Shown: positions 17,018 to 25,022 of the stretch, piece after piece
Numbering within the stretch: position 1 is the stretch's first letter
Layout: every line of letters begins with the position of its first letter
DNA from: JALYRV01 sp036675475
Lineage (GTDB): Bacteria > Acidobacteriota > Vicinamibacteria > Vicinamibacterales > SCN-69-37
Reading direction: 5' to 3'
Length of the DNA stretch: 51,689 nucleotides
NCBI GenBank assembly: GCA_036675475.1
Contig: JAKFEY010000005.1
Span: 1-51,689 of the forward strand
Translations under genes and position numbers: made by a program
The notes under the pieces: generated by a model
What the model was told of the DNA's origin: nothing
The model's database searches: none
What the model saw: only the letters and a program-made list of their open reading frames with translations

Positions 17018-17320
17018 TCAGTCCGTCACGTACGGCAGCAGCGCGAGCTGGCGCGCCCGCGCAATGGCCGTCTGCAGCTTCCGCTGGTGCGTCGCGCAGG
17101 CGCCCGAAATGCGGCGCGGCTGCAGCTTGCCCCGCTCCGGGATGAATCCCGCGAGCTGCCGGACGTCCTTGTAGTTGATGTAGTCGATCTTGTCGGCGCA
17201 GAACTTACAGACACGGCGCCGGCGCGAGAACGTGCGGCGTCCTTCGCCCTTGCCCTTGTCGTCCTTCTTGTCGCGCCCGCGGCCGCCTCCGCGGCCGCCT
17301 CCGCCTCGTTCGTCGCTCAT
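17018..17320 (-). CDS. rpsR: 30S ribosomal protein S18
   Basis: S18 pairs with S6 on the small-subunit platform. The 100-residue protein has a glycine- and charge-rich N-terminal tail (GGGGRGGGRGRDKK), longer than in E. coli S18 (75 residues). The conserved core follows: CKFCADKIDYINYKD, then RGKLQPRRISGACATHQRKL. Its ATG overlaps the rpsF stop by 4 bp. Confidence 0.96.
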   Translation of the reverse strand: MSDERGGGGRGGGRGRDKKDDKGKGEGRRTFSRRRRVCKFCADKIDYINYKDVRQLAGFIPERGKLQPRRISGACATHQRKLQTAIARARQLALLPYVTD

Positions 17321-17766
17321 CGCATGTCCTCCATCCCGCCGTCGCTGTCCATGTCATCGTCGCCGCCGCGGCGCTCGCTCGGATCCGGCTCCGGCGGCAG
17401 GCCGCGCGCCACGCGCCGGCGCACCGACTCTTCCTTGCGCCGCGTCGTCGCGCGATTGGCGACCTCGAGATCCTCGTCAATCCGCACGATCAGATGGCGG
17501 ATGACGACGTCGCTGACCTTGAGCCGGCGGTCCAGCTCGCGGGTCATCTCGCCGGTGCCGTAGAGGTGCTCGAGGACGTACACGCCCTCGCGATGGCGGC
17601 CAATCTCGTAGGCGAGCTTGCGCTTGCCCCAGTTTTCGGTTTTTTCGATCCGGCCGTTGAAGCGCGCCGCAATCTGCTCGACCTGCGTGTGCAAGTCGGC
17701 AATCTGCTCTTCGCTCGAATCGGGCCCGGCAATGTAGACGAGCTCGTACTGACGTTCCTGCGTCAT
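17317..17766 (-). CDS. rpsF: 30S ribosomal protein S6
   Basis: The 149-residue S6 starts MTQERQYELVYIAGPDSS and has the conserved RKLAYEIGRHREGVYVL region. ATG 17766 is chosen because AAGGAGAG lies 3 bp upstream. The frame is open for 15 codons more but without a ribosome site. The C-terminal tail is acidic, Gly/Asp-rich (RRGGDDDMDSDGG) and longer than in E. coli. The ribosome site is part of an inverted repeat (17770-17816). Confidence 0.95.
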   Translation of the reverse strand: MTQERQYELVYIAGPDSSEEQIADLHTQVEQIAARFNGRIEKTENWGKRKLAYEIGRHREGVYVLEHLYGTGEMTRELDRRLKVSDVVIRHLIVRIDEDLEVANRATTRRKEESVRRRVARGLPPEPDPSERRGGDDDMDSDGGMEDMR

Positions 17767-17769
17767 GAC

Positions 17770-17816
17770 TCTCCTTGTGGTCATAAGGCCGCCGCCAACA
17801 GGCGGGGGCAAGGAGA
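17770..17816 (-). promoter_or_regulatory. Candidate rpsF leader structure masking the ribosome-binding site
   Basis: On the minus strand TCTCCTTG (17809-17816) is the exact complement of the ribosome site CAAGGAGA (17770-17777) of rpsF. Between them is an inner hairpin CCGCC-TGTT-GGCGG (17792-17805). The folded RNA would hide the start region. In several bacteria the S6:S18 complex binds the rpsF leader, so autogenous control is plausible but inferred. Confidence 0.5.
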
Positions 17817-17832
17817 CACGGAAGGTATTCCC

Positions 17833-18411
17833 CTACGTATCCAGTTCGGCGCGATTGAACCTGTTCATGACGTCGTCAATGCCCGACGTCACGAAGGTTT
17901 CGGCCGCATCGGCCGCCCGGGCAATCGCTGCCTCAATCCCGGGAATTTCATCCGCGTCGAATCGCGAGAGCACGTGATCCGCAAGCTCGCGCCTGGCGTC
18001 TCCGCGTCCAACGCCGACCCGCAGCCGGGGAAAATCCAGCGTCCCCAGCCTCAGGATCACCGACCGCAGGCCGTTGTGCCCGCCCTCGGTGCCTGTCTTG
18101 CGCGCCCGCAGCCTGCCCAGCGGCAGGTTCACATCGTCGGTGACGATGAGCGTGTCGGGCACGTCGATCTTGAAGTAGTGCGCGACGCCCTGCACCGCGT
18201 CGCCGCTGAGATTCATGAACGTCAGCGGCTTCAACAGCAGCACCTGCTCGCCGCCGGCCATGCGCAGCCGCGCGATCAGGCCGTCGACTTTCGCCGCTTC
18301 CCAGGCGCCGCCGTGGCGCCCGGCCAGCGTATCGACGACCTCGAACCCCACGTTGTGGCGCGTACCGCGGTACTGCGCCCCGGGATTTCCGAGACCGGCG
18401 ATCAGTTTCAT
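17833..18411 (-). CDS. pth: Peptidyl-tRNA hydrolase
   Basis: It recycles peptidyl-tRNA released from stalled ribosomes. The 192-residue protein begins MKLIAGLGNPGAQYRGTRHN with the catalytic His19 (GTRHNVGF). LLLKPLTFMNLSGDAV and VTDDVNLPLGRLR follow, with GGHNGLRS. Length is typical. It lies between rplY and rpsF, the usual neighbourhood. A doubled REP-like unit occupies the gap upstream. Confidence 0.96.
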   Translation of the reverse strand: MKLIAGLGNPGAQYRGTRHNVGFEVVDTLAGRHGGAWEAAKVDGLIARLRMAGGEQVLLLKPLTFMNLSGDAVQGVAHYFKIDVPDTLIVTDDVNLPLGRLRARKTGTEGGHNGLRSVILRLGTLDFPRLRVGVGRGDARRELADHVLSRFDADEIPGIEAAIARAADAAETFVTSGIDDVMNRFNRAELDT

Positions 18412-18420
18412 GCGCGCGTC

Positions 18421-18464
18421 CGCAGGCCTGAAGGCCTCACCGCAGGGCTGAAGCCCTGCGCTAC
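18421..18464 (-). repeat. Doubled REP-like (BIME-like) unit between rplY and pth
   Basis: The minus strand carries two hairpins with TTCA loops. The first (18441-18464) is GTAG, stem CGCAGGGC, loop TTCA, stem GCCCTGCG. The second (18421-18440) is GTGAGGCC-TTCA-GGCCTGCG, where only 5 bp pair. The TAG inside the GTAG head is the stop codon of rplY. The doubled arrangement resembles BIMEs of enterobacteria. Confidence 0.82.
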
Positions 18465-19123
18465 TTTTTCTCCTCTTCCTTGTCGGTCTTGCCCTTCTTG
18501 ATGACTTCGGGCTCGGCCGCCGCGCCGGGCACGGCCGCCGCCGCCGCGGGCTCTTCCACGACCTCGGCCTTCGGCGTGACCACGTGCACGATCATGGCGT
18601 CGGCTTCGGTGACCGGCTTCCACTTGTCGGTGGCCGGCAGGTCGCGCACGCGGATGCCCTGATTGATCAGCAGCTCCGACACGTCGATGTCGATGTGTTC
18701 CGGGATGTCGCCCGGCAGACACTCGACTTCGATGTCGCGGTGCACGAAGTCCAGGATGCCGCCCTGCGCCTTGACGCCCTTCGGCTCGCCCTTGAGCATC
18801 ACCGGCACGGTGACGCGCAGCAGCTTGTCCATCGCGATGCGATAGAAGTCGACGTGCAGCGGCTTCTGCGTGATGGGATCGACCTGATAGTCGCGCACGA
18901 GCACGCGCGTGTCGCCCTCGCCCTCGAACTTGAGCGAGATGAGGGTGTTGAGGCCCGACTCGCTGTGGAGGATGCGCAGCAGGGTCTTCGGGTCGACCGA
19001 AATCACCGCGGCGTCCGACTTGTCGCCATAGACGACGGCCGGAATCTTGCCGGCGGCGCGCACGCGCCGCGCCTCGTTCTTGCCTCTGGTGTCGCGCTTG
19101 GTTGCTTCGAGTACTGCTTCCAT
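18461..19123 (-). CDS. rplY: 50S ribosomal protein L25 / Ctc family
   Basis: L25 binds 5S rRNA. This 220-residue version is the long Ctc/TL5 type, with an N-terminal L25 domain (VLEATKRDTRGKNEARRVRA, then GKIPAVVYG) and a C-terminal TL5 domain (QGGILDFVHRDIEVECLPGD). An acidic/lysine tail follows. The stop codon belongs to a REP-like unit. It lies between prs and pth, a conserved order. Confidence 0.95.
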   Translation of the reverse strand: MEAVLEATKRDTRGKNEARRVRAAGKIPAVVYGDKSDAAVISVDPKTLLRILHSESGLNTLISLKFEGEGDTRVLVRDYQVDPITQKPLHVDFYRIAMDKLLRVTVPVMLKGEPKGVKAQGGILDFVHRDIEVECLPGDIPEHIDIDVSELLINQGIRVRDLPATDKWKPVTEADAMIVHVVTPKAEVVEEPAAAAAVPGAAAEPEVIKKGKTDKEEEKK

Positions 19124-19130
19124 AAAACTT

Positions 19131-19164
19131 CAGGCTCCAGGCTCCGGGCTCCAGGCTCCGGGCC
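19131..19164. repeat. GGCTCCAG word repeat between prs and rplY
   Basis: Four tandem copies of an 8-bp word, GGCTCCAG or GGCTCCGG, occupy almost the whole 49-bp prs-rplY gap. On the coding strand the last copy (GGAGCC) lies about 9 bp before ATG 19123 and may serve as the ribosome site of rplY. Confidence 0.8.
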
Positions 19165-19172
19165 GCTTCTGG

Positions 19173-20117
19173 CTACACGAACAACGATGAGACCGAGGTC
19201 TCCTCGTGAATGCTCCGAATCGCCTGCCCGAGCAGGCGCGCCACCGACAGGGTGACGATCTTGGCCGACGCGAGGCGATCGGCCGGCTGCGGGATCGTGT
19301 TGGTCACGATCAGTTTCTCAATCGGCGAGCTCTCGATCCGCTTGATGGCGGGGCCCGACAGCACGCCGTGCACCGCGCACGCGAACACGCGCAGGGCGCC
19401 GTTGTCCATGACGGCCTGCGCGGCCTTGGTCATCGTGCCGGCGGTATCGATGATGTCGTCCTGGATGATGCAGGTGCGGCCCTGCACGTCACCGATGACG
19501 TTCATCACCTCCGCCTGGCCGTCCTCGGCCGAGCGGCGCTTGTCGATAATCGCGAGCTCGGCGCCGAGGCGCTTCGCATACGCGCGCGCGCGCTCCGCGC
19601 CGCCGGCGTCGGGCGACACGATCGTCAAACCTTCGAGCTTCAGGTTCGACAGATAGTCGATGATCACCGGCGCCGCGAACAGATGGTCCACCGGGATGTC
19701 GAAAAACGCCTGAATCTGCGCCTTGTGCAGATCCATGGTCAGCACGCGGTCCGCGCCGGCCGCGCTCAGCAGGTTGGCCACCAGCTTCGCGGAGATCGGC
19801 ACGCGCGGCTTGTCCTTGCGATCCTGCCGCGCGTAGCCGTAATACGGCACCACGGCGGTGATGCGGGCCGCCGACGAGCGGCGGAACGCATCCATCATCA
19901 CGCACAGCTCGACGAGGCTTTCGTCCACCGGGGCGCAGGTCGGCTGCACCACGAAGACATCCGTGCCGCGGATGTTCTCGTCGATCTGGAACGACACCTC
20001 GGTGTCGGGAAATCGCTGCAGGCGCGCCCGGCCGAGGGGCACGCCAAGGAAGTCGGCAATCTCCCGCGCCAGCGCGGGATGTGCGCTTCCAGAAAAAACT
20101 TTCAGCTCTCCGCCCAT
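19173..20117 (-). CDS. prs: Ribose-phosphate pyrophosphokinase
   Basis: It makes PRPP from ribose 5-phosphate and ATP. I start it at ATG 20117 (MGGELKVFSGSAHP), giving 314 residues, the usual family length. An upstream in-frame TTG (20147) would add ten residues with no family support. Visible motifs are DENIRGTDVFVVQPTC, YYGYARQDRKDKPRVPISAK, TMDLHKAQIQAFFDIPVDHL and the PRPP loop IIQDDIIDTAGT. It is preceded by tRNA-Gln and ispE. Confidence 0.95.
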   Translation of the reverse strand: MGGELKVFSGSAHPALAREIADFLGVPLGRARLQRFPDTEVSFQIDENIRGTDVFVVQPTCAPVDESLVELCVMMDAFRRSSAARITAVVPYYGYARQDRKDKPRVPISAKLVANLLSAAGADRVLTMDLHKAQIQAFFDIPVDHLFAAPVIIDYLSNLKLEGLTIVSPDAGGAERARAYAKRLGAELAIIDKRRSAEDGQAEVMNVIGDVQGRTCIIQDDIIDTAGTMTKAAQAVMDNGALRVFACAVHGVLSGPAIKRIESSPIEKLIVTNTIPQPADRLASAKIVTLSVARLLGQAIRSIHEETSVSSLFV

Positions 20118-20161
20118 GCTGGCTCGCAGCGAGTCGCGCTTCAACAAAACTTTACGTGCCA

Positions 20162-20185
20162 GGGGGCTGCGCCCCCGGACTCCCC
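20162..20185. repeat. GGGGGC-TGC-GCCCCC hairpin followed by GGACTCCCC
   Basis: This is a perfect 6-bp stem with a 3-nt loop followed by GGACTCCCC, located between tRNA-Gln and prs. The same design (8-bp stem CGAGGGGC/GCCCCTCG, 3-nt loop, then GGACTCCCC) is at 41175-41201 in the nuo operon. The shared tail after different stems marks them as one dispersed family. Confidence 0.7.
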
Positions 20186-20190
20186 GACCT

Positions 20191-20265
20191 TGGTTGGGGC
20201 GGAAGGATTCGAACCTTCGAATACGGGTTCCAAAGACCCGCGCCTTACCGCTTGGCGACGCCCCA
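20191..20265 (-). tRNA. tRNA-Gln (anticodon TTG)
   Basis: This is a 75-nt cloverleaf with acceptor TGGGGCG pairing with CGCCCCA. The anticodon stem-loop CGGGTCTTTGGAACCCG gives TTG, and CCA is encoded. It lies between ispE and prs, a placement seen in several bacteria, and is probably cotranscribed with ispE. Confidence 0.95.
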
Positions 20266-20301
20266 GGAACTCAGTTTCGCCGCCTGTGCAAAACGTTAAG
20301 C

Positions 20302-21207
20302 CTACACCATTTTGGCGTAGTCCCGCCTGCGGAGGGTCTTCGCGCGCAGCACCTGGACGCCCGGCGCCGCGAGGGCCTTGGCGGCCCGGAGGGCGGCCGG
20401 GGCCGTGCCGAACAGGCCGAAAACGGCCGATCCGCTGCCGCTCATGGCCGCGGCCGCCGCGCCCGCCTGCTCGAGCTGGGCCACGAGCTCGGCCACGCGC
20501 GGGTGCCGGCGTGCCACGGGCGGTTCGAGGTCGTTGCGCACGCTCAGCAGCGTTTCGGGCCAGGCCGCCAGCGACCGCGCCGCATCCTGCCCCGCCCCGT
20601 CCTCGTCGAACCACCCGTACGCCGCCGCCGTCGCGACGCCGAAGTCGGGCTTGGCGATGACCACATGAAAGGGACGAATGTCGGCCAGCGGCAGCAGGTC
20701 GTCGCCGCGCCCGCTGCCGTACGCCGCGCCCCCGATTAGAAAGAACGGCACGTCGGCGCCCACGAGCCTGGCCACCGACGCCAAGGCCGCCGCGTCCAGA
20801 TTCAGGTTCCAGAGCACCGACAGCGCGCGCAGGGCCGCAGCCGCATCCGCGCTGCCTCCGCCAAGCCCCGCCTGCGCAGGGATGCGCTTCTGCAGCCGCA
20901 CCTCGATGCCGTCGACCGTCGGGCGATCGGTGATCCGCGCCAGCTCGAACGCGGCTTTCCAGATCAGATTGCGCGAATCCGTGGGGACATCGGGCGCATT
21001 GCAGATGATGGTGAACGGCCCCGGCTTCGCCGTGAAGGTGATCGTGTCGTGCAGATCGATGGCCTGCAGCACGGTGCGCACCTGGTGATAGCCGTCGGCG
21101 CGCGCGCGGCCGACGCCGAGCGACAAGTTGATCTTCGCGAACGCGCTGGTTCGGATGGTTCGAGGGGTTCGAGGGGTTCGAGGGGTTCGGGAGGTCCGTT
21201 TAGCCAC
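20302..21207 (-). CDS. ispE: 4-diphosphocytidyl-2-C-methyl-D-erythritol kinase
   Basis: This GHMP kinase of the MEP pathway phosphorylates CDP-methylerythritol. The core starts AFAKINLSLGV, with the ATP loop PAQAGLGGGSADAAAAL and MSGSGSAVFGLF. I start it at GTG 21207. GGAGAG lies 8 bp upstream and the GTG overlaps the TAG of the preceding gene by 1 nt. This adds an unusual basic tail (VAKRTSRTPRTPRTPRTIRT) encoded by five 9-bp repeats. No other plausible start lies between the repeat and the core. The product has 301 residues. IspD, IspF and IspE are therefore all encoded in this window. Confidence 0.92.
   Translation of the reverse strand: MAKRTSRTPRTPRTPRTIRTSAFAKINLSLGVGRARADGYHQVRTVLQAIDLHDTITFTAKPGPFTIICNAPDVPTDSRNLIWKAAFELARITDRPTVDGIEVRLQKRIPAQAGLGGGSADAAAALRALSVLWNLNLDAAALASVARLVGADVPFFLIGGAAYGSGRGDDLLPLADIRPFHVVIAKPDFGVATAAAYGWFDEDGAGQDAARSLAAWPETLLSVRNDLEPPVARRHPRVAELVAQLEQAGAAAAAMSGSGSAVFGLFGTAPAALRAAKALAAPGVQVLRAKTLRRRDYAKMV
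21148..21192. repeat. Five tandem 9-bp repeats (GGTTCGAGG) coding the IspE N-terminus
   Basis: Five consecutive 9-bp units read GGTTCGGAT, three identical GGTTCGAGG, then GGTTCGGGA. On the ispE strand they encode Arg-Thr-Pro units. Since the unit is three codons, gain or loss of copies keeps the frame and only changes tail length. Confidence 0.9.
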
Positions 21208-22061
21208 TAATCGCGCTCTCCGAGGGGGCCCGACGCGCGCAGCTGCGCCAGCGAAATGGGAAGCGCCCCGGGCGGCACATCCACCGTGAAGGCCTCCGCG
21301 GGCAGCGTGATGTTCGTTTCGACCTGCGAAATCCCAATCGTCAGGTCGACGCCCTGCCCGCCAGGCAGGTCGCGTGAGATGCGCACCCGCGACGGCCACG
21401 TCGAGGCCATGGCGCTGTCGGGATACTCGACGAGAAACGATCCCACCTGCGCCGCGACGATGCGCTGGCGGCCGCCGCGGACATCGGCGAACACGACGCC
21501 GTCGGGAAAGACGAAGCGCGTGAAGCCACCATCGCGATTGGCCGTGCCGTGGTTCGTCGCGCTCGACGGCGTGCCCGTCATCACGCATCCGGCCAGCGTC
21601 GCCATCAGCGTGTCGGACTGCAGCCGCAAACCGACAAGCGCCTCGAGAATCTCGGCCGCGTCGGCGACGGTGAGCACCCGCTCGTCGCGCGGCAGCAGCA
21701 GCGTCGCCTTCGATGCGGTGGAGGCGAGGATGAACACGGGCTGACCGAACGGCGCGACGCCCTCGAGACGCATGGAGCCGGGCGCGAAGCCGGCCTGCAC
21801 GCGGCCGCGCAGCCGCGTGCCCGCGGCGCGCCCCGACAACGCGAGCTCCGCCGTCATCGTCTTCACGCCGAGGCAAGGACCGGCGACCGCCGCCCACGCG
21901 TCGGCCGGGCGATCGACAGGCGTGCCGGCATCGGCCGGCGGCGTGAACCGCTTGGCGGCGCAGCCCGATGCCGCGAGCACGAGGGCCGCCGCCAGCACGC
22001 CGCTAACGGCCGCTCTTCGCGAGGGCGATTTTCTTTTCAATCTCTGCGGGATCAACGTCAT
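21207..22061 (-). CDS. Outer-membrane lipoprotein, LolB/DUF4292-like
   Basis: The 284-residue predicted lipoprotein has basic residues (LKRKSPSRR), a hydrophobic stretch and a lipobox LAASGC ending in the acylated Cys. The body is beta-rich and resembles LolB/DUF4292 proteins that handle lipids or lipoproteins. ATG 22061 has GGAG 7 bp upstream and gives the best signal peptide. It overlaps the TPR gene by 59 bp. Its gene lies between a TPR gene and ispE, where many bacteria carry lolB. Exact cargo is unknown. Confidence 0.75.
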   Translation of the reverse strand: MTLIPQRLKRKSPSRRAAVSGVLAAALVLAASGCAAKRFTPPADAGTPVDRPADAWAAVAGPCLGVKTMTAELALSGRAAGTRLRGRVQAGFAPGSMRLEGVAPFGQPVFILASTASKATLLLPRDERVLTVADAAEILEALVGLRLQSDTLMATLAGCVMTGTPSSATNHGTANRDGGFTRFVFPDGVVFADVRGGRQRIVAAQVGSFLVEYPDSAMASTWPSRVRISRDLPGGQGVDLTIGISQVETNITLPAEAFTVDVPPGALPISLAQLRASGPLGERD

Positions 22062-23619
22062 TGCGGTCTCCGGCCAGCGCCTTCTGCCACGCGGCAATCG
22101 CGTCGGCGGGCCGCTTCAATGCAAAAAGCACGTCGCCGTAATGATCGAGCACGACGGAGCTCGTGGCGGCCCCCGCCGCGGCTTTCGCCAGGTGCTGCTC
22201 GGCGAGGTCGTAGCGCCGCAGCCGGTAGTACGCCCAGCCGAGGCTGTCGTGGAACGAGGCGTTGTCAGGCTCGATCGCCAGCGCGCGTGAAATCAGCGAC
22301 ACGGCTTCCTCGAGCCGCTCGCCGCGGTCGGCCAGCATGTAGCCGAGGTAGTTGAGCGCCAGGGTGTGGCCAGGGTCGGCGGACACGATCTCGCGGAACA
22401 CGCGCTCGGCATCGGCGTGCCGCCGCGCGCGTTCGTACGCAGCCGCCAGCTCGAACTTCGCGCCGAGATCGGCCGGCACCCGCCGCGCCATGCGCTCGAG
22501 CAGCTCGATCGCCTTGTCGTGCCGCCCGAGCTCGCCGAGCACGTGCGCCGCGCGCGGACCGATCAGTGCCTCGGCATCCTCAGCCAGCGTGCCGGCGTCG
22601 CTTTGCGTCAGCCACGGCTGCAGCGTCTCGAGGGCGCGCGGAAACTCGCGCCGCGCGATCAGCACGTCAGCCATCGCCGCCGCCCCGCGCGGGTCTTTCG
22701 GATCGATCGCGGCAATGCGCCGCGCGGCCTGCTCGGCATCGCCCAGCATGCCCGCGCGAAGCTCCGCCTGTGACAGCAGATACCAGAGCCGCGCCTCGCC
22801 GGGGTTTGCCGACGTCAACTGCCGCAGGATGGCGCGCGCTTCATCAAGTTTGCCGGCATTGAGCAGCGCCGTGGCCTGCCGCGGCTGCAGCACGCTGCCC
22901 ATGCGCGGCGTCTCACGCAGCATCCGCTCGTAAAGATCCGCGGCCTGCTGCCAGTCGCCGCGCGCCTCGTACAACTCCGCCAGCCGAATCGCCGCGCGCG
23001 GCAGCGAAGCCTCACCGGCCATGACCTGTTCGAGCGCCTCGATTGCCTCGTTGAGATCGCCGCTCCCCGCATAGGCGTCCGACAACAGCAGAATGGCTTC
23101 GGGATAACCCGGCTGATCCAGAAGAAAATCGCGAAGGATGACGATGGCGCGATCGAACTCGCCGGTGACGACATACAGGCGGCCGAGCGTGAGCTCCGCG
23201 GCCGGATCGCCCGGACGGCCCACGCGCGCTTTCTCGAAATGCGCCGTCGCCTTGCGCGCATTCTCGATCGCGCCAGGCGACCCCTCGCCGGCCGGATCGT
23301 TGTCGGCCATCGCCGCGAACACGAAGCCGAGGATGCGATTGGCCTCGCGGTTGGCGGGATCGATCGCCAGCGCCGCCTGGCCTTCGGCGAGCGCCTCGCC
23401 GCCGCGGTTCTGCCGCGCGAGCAGGCCCGCGAGCTCCGCGTGAATCTCCGCCGACCCGGGCGCAAGCGTCAGCGCGCGCCGGTGCGCGGCGATCGCGCCG
23501 GCCGCGTCGCCCTCGCTTTCGAGCTGCCGCGCGCGCAGGAACAGGTAGTAGGCCTCGGCCTGCGCGGACACCTGCGCAGGGGGCGCGGGCGCCTGCAGGA
23601 CGATCATGGGAACGATCAT
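22003..23619 (-). CDS. Tetratricopeptide-repeat protein
   Basis: The 538-residue protein consists almost wholly of TPR helices. Examples are GAIAAHRRALTLAPGSAEIH, AILLLSDAYAGSGDLNEAIE, LALNYLGYMLADRGERLEEA and DSLGWAYYRLRRYDLAEQHL. The last resembles the C-terminal part of widespread TPR proteins encoded next to lolB/ispE. A weak ribosome site (AAGG) precedes ATG 23619. ATG 23607 is an alternative. It probably acts as a scaffold, perhaps together with the neighbouring lipoprotein (inference). Confidence 0.85.
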   Translation of the reverse strand: MIVPMIVLQAPAPPAQVSAQAEAYYLFLRARQLESEGDAAGAIAAHRRALTLAPGSAEIHAELAGLLARQNRGGEALAEGQAALAIDPANREANRILGFVFAAMADNDPAGEGSPGAIENARKATAHFEKARVGRPGDPAAELTLGRLYVVTGEFDRAIVILRDFLLDQPGYPEAILLLSDAYAGSGDLNEAIEALEQVMAGEASLPRAAIRLAELYEARGDWQQAADLYERMLRETPRMGSVLQPRQATALLNAGKLDEARAILRQLTSANPGEARLWYLLSQAELRAGMLGDAEQAARRIAAIDPKDPRGAAAMADVLIARREFPRALETLQPWLTQSDAGTLAEDAEALIGPRAAHVLGELGRHDKAIELLERMARRVPADLGAKFELAAAYERARRHADAERVFREIVSADPGHTLALNYLGYMLADRGERLEEAVSLISRALAIEPDNASFHDSLGWAYYRLRRYDLAEQHLAKAAAGAATSSVVLDHYGDVLFALKRPADAIAAWQKALAGDRNDVDPAEIEKKIALAKSGR

Positions 23620-23636
23620 TTACCTTGGCGATTGTA

Positions 23637-23690
23637 CCTTTCCCCTTTCCCCTTGCGTCCCCTTTGCCCTCTGCCCTTTCCCCTCCTCCC
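23637..23690. repeat. Pyrimidine word repeat (CCTTTCCC / CCTTTGCCC)
   Basis: About seven degenerate copies of a 7-8 bp word made of C and T with a few G fill the 89-bp divergent gap between the TPR gene and the Trm112-like gene. Nearly all purines are on one strand. A TTATAG box just after it (from 23692) could be a -10 for the plus-strand genes. No -35 is evident. Confidence 0.7.
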
Positions 23691-23708
23691 TGTTATAGTC
23701 AGCCTTCT

Positions 23709-23879
23709 ATGGCCATCGATCCCCAGCTTCTCGAAATCCTGGCCTGCCCGGCCTGCAAGACACCGGTGCAGCTGGTGAAGGACGGCGCCGCGCTCAAGTG
23801 CAACACCTGCAAGCGCGTCTACCCGATCAAGGACGACATTCCGGTGATGCTCGTCGACGAGGCCACAATCGAACAGTGA
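23709..23879 (+). CDS. Trm112-family small zinc-binding protein
   Basis: The 56-residue protein MAIDPQLLEILACPACKTPV has two CxxC pairs (CPAC and CNTC) and the ending VYPIKDDIPVMLVDEA typical of Trm112/YcaR proteins. Homologues activate methyltransferases or are found beside lpxK/kdsB in LPS clusters. Its stop overlaps the GTG of the next gene (GTGA), so the two are probably translated together. Confidence 0.9.
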   Translation: MAIDPQLLEILACPACKTPVQLVKDGAALKCNTCKRVYPIKDDIPVMLVDEATIEQ

Positions 23880-25018
23880 CGATCGAGCGCGCATCCGCTC
23901 TTGCGCTCGTCGCAGCCGTCGCCGCGATCCAGTTTTCGATCGCGGCCGGCCAGATTCTTCTGGGGCTCTCGGCCCTCGGCTGGCTGATCGGGCTGGCACG
24001 GCGCGCCGAGCGTCCCGCGCTTCCCGCCTTCTTCATCCCGCTGCTGCTCTACGCCATCTGGACGCTCGTCGCCACCGTCTACTCGCGCGATCCCGGCGAA
24101 AGCCTGCGGGCCAACAAGGAGCTGCTCCTCCTGCTCGTCGTCCCCATGACGATGACGCTGCTGCGGGGCGATCGGGCGGCACGCGCGCTCGACGCGATCA
24201 TCAGCATCGGTCCGTTCGTCGCCCTCATCGGCGTGTATCAGTACGCGCTGCTCGATTACGGCTCGCTCGGCCAGCGGCCGCCGGGTACGTTGAGCCACTA
24301 CATGACGTACAGCGGCGTGCTGATGCTGCTGCTGTGCGCCACGGCCGCGCGGCTGCTGTTCGAGCCCGGCCGGCGCATCTGGCCGGCGCTGATCATGCCG
24401 GCGCTGCTCGTGGCGCTCGCCGCGACGCTGTCGCGCAACGCGTACGTCGGGGCGCTCGTCGGCGTCGCCGTGCTGCTGCTCGTGCGCGACTTCCGCCTGC
24501 TCGCGCTGCTGCCGGTCGTCATCGCGGCCGGCGTGCTGCTGGCGCCGCCGCACGTCGTCGATCGCGTGTACTCGATTTTTGACTTGAAGGATCCGACCAG
24601 CCGCGATCGCGTGGCGATGGCACAGGCGGGCGCGCGCATCATCAACGACAAGCCCATCACGGGTGTCGGGCCCGACATGGTGGAGCACGTCTATCCTGAA
24701 TATCGCACCGACGATGCGGTCAGCATCGATGTGCAGCACCTGCACAACGTGCCGCTGCAGATTGCGGCCGAGCGCGGATTGCCCGCGCTGGGCTTCTGGA
24801 TCTGGTTCGTGGCGATCGCCGCGCGCGATCTGTTCAGGAAGGTGCGCGCCGAGGGCACCGCGGTGGCGGCGGCCGGGCTCGCGGCGCTGGCGGCGGCCGT
24901 CACGGCCGGCCTGTTCGAGTACAACTTCGGCGACTCGGAATTCCTCGTGCCGCTGCTCGCGCTGCTCACCTTGCCATTCGCGTTCCGGCTCGCCCCGCGC
25001 GACGCCGAGACCTCATAA
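23876..25018 (+). CDS. O-antigen ligase / Wzy-like membrane protein
   Basis: The 380-residue polytopic protein has about ten hydrophobic segments and the O-antigen ligase (Wzy_C) signature, GVGPDMVEHVYPEYR then HLHNVPLQIAAERGLPALGF. It would attach or polymerise undecaprenyl-linked glycans on the periplasmic side. The GTG start at 23876 overlaps the Trm112-like stop. The heptose kinase gene follows 5 bp later, consistent with an LPS role. Confidence 0.83.
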   Translation: MTIERASALALVAAVAAIQFSIAAGQILLGLSALGWLIGLARRAERPALPAFFIPLLLYAIWTLVATVYSRDPGESLRANKELLLLLVVPMTMTLLRGDRAARALDAIISIGPFVALIGVYQYALLDYGSLGQRPPGTLSHYMTYSGVLMLLLCATAARLLFEPGRRIWPALIMPALLVALAATLSRNAYVGALVGVAVLLLVRDFRLLALLPVVIAAGVLLAPPHVVDRVYSIFDLKDPTSRDRVAMAQAGARIINDKPITGVGPDMVEHVYPEYRTDDAVSIDVQHLHNVPLQIAAERGLPALGFWIWFVAIAARDLFRKVRAEGTAVAAAGLAALAAAVTAGLFEYNFGDSEFLVPLLALLTLPFAFRLAPRDAETS

Positions 25019-25022
25019 CGAA

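Noticed and set aside
21208..21897. Upstream extension of the ispE frame
   Set aside because: It overlaps the lipoprotein gene completely. GTG 21207 has a ribosome site and joins directly to the repeat and kinase core.
24663..25022. Upstream extension of the heptose kinase frame
   Set aside because: Ser/Arg-rich shadow of the O-antigen ligase gene. The kinase begins at ATG 25023.
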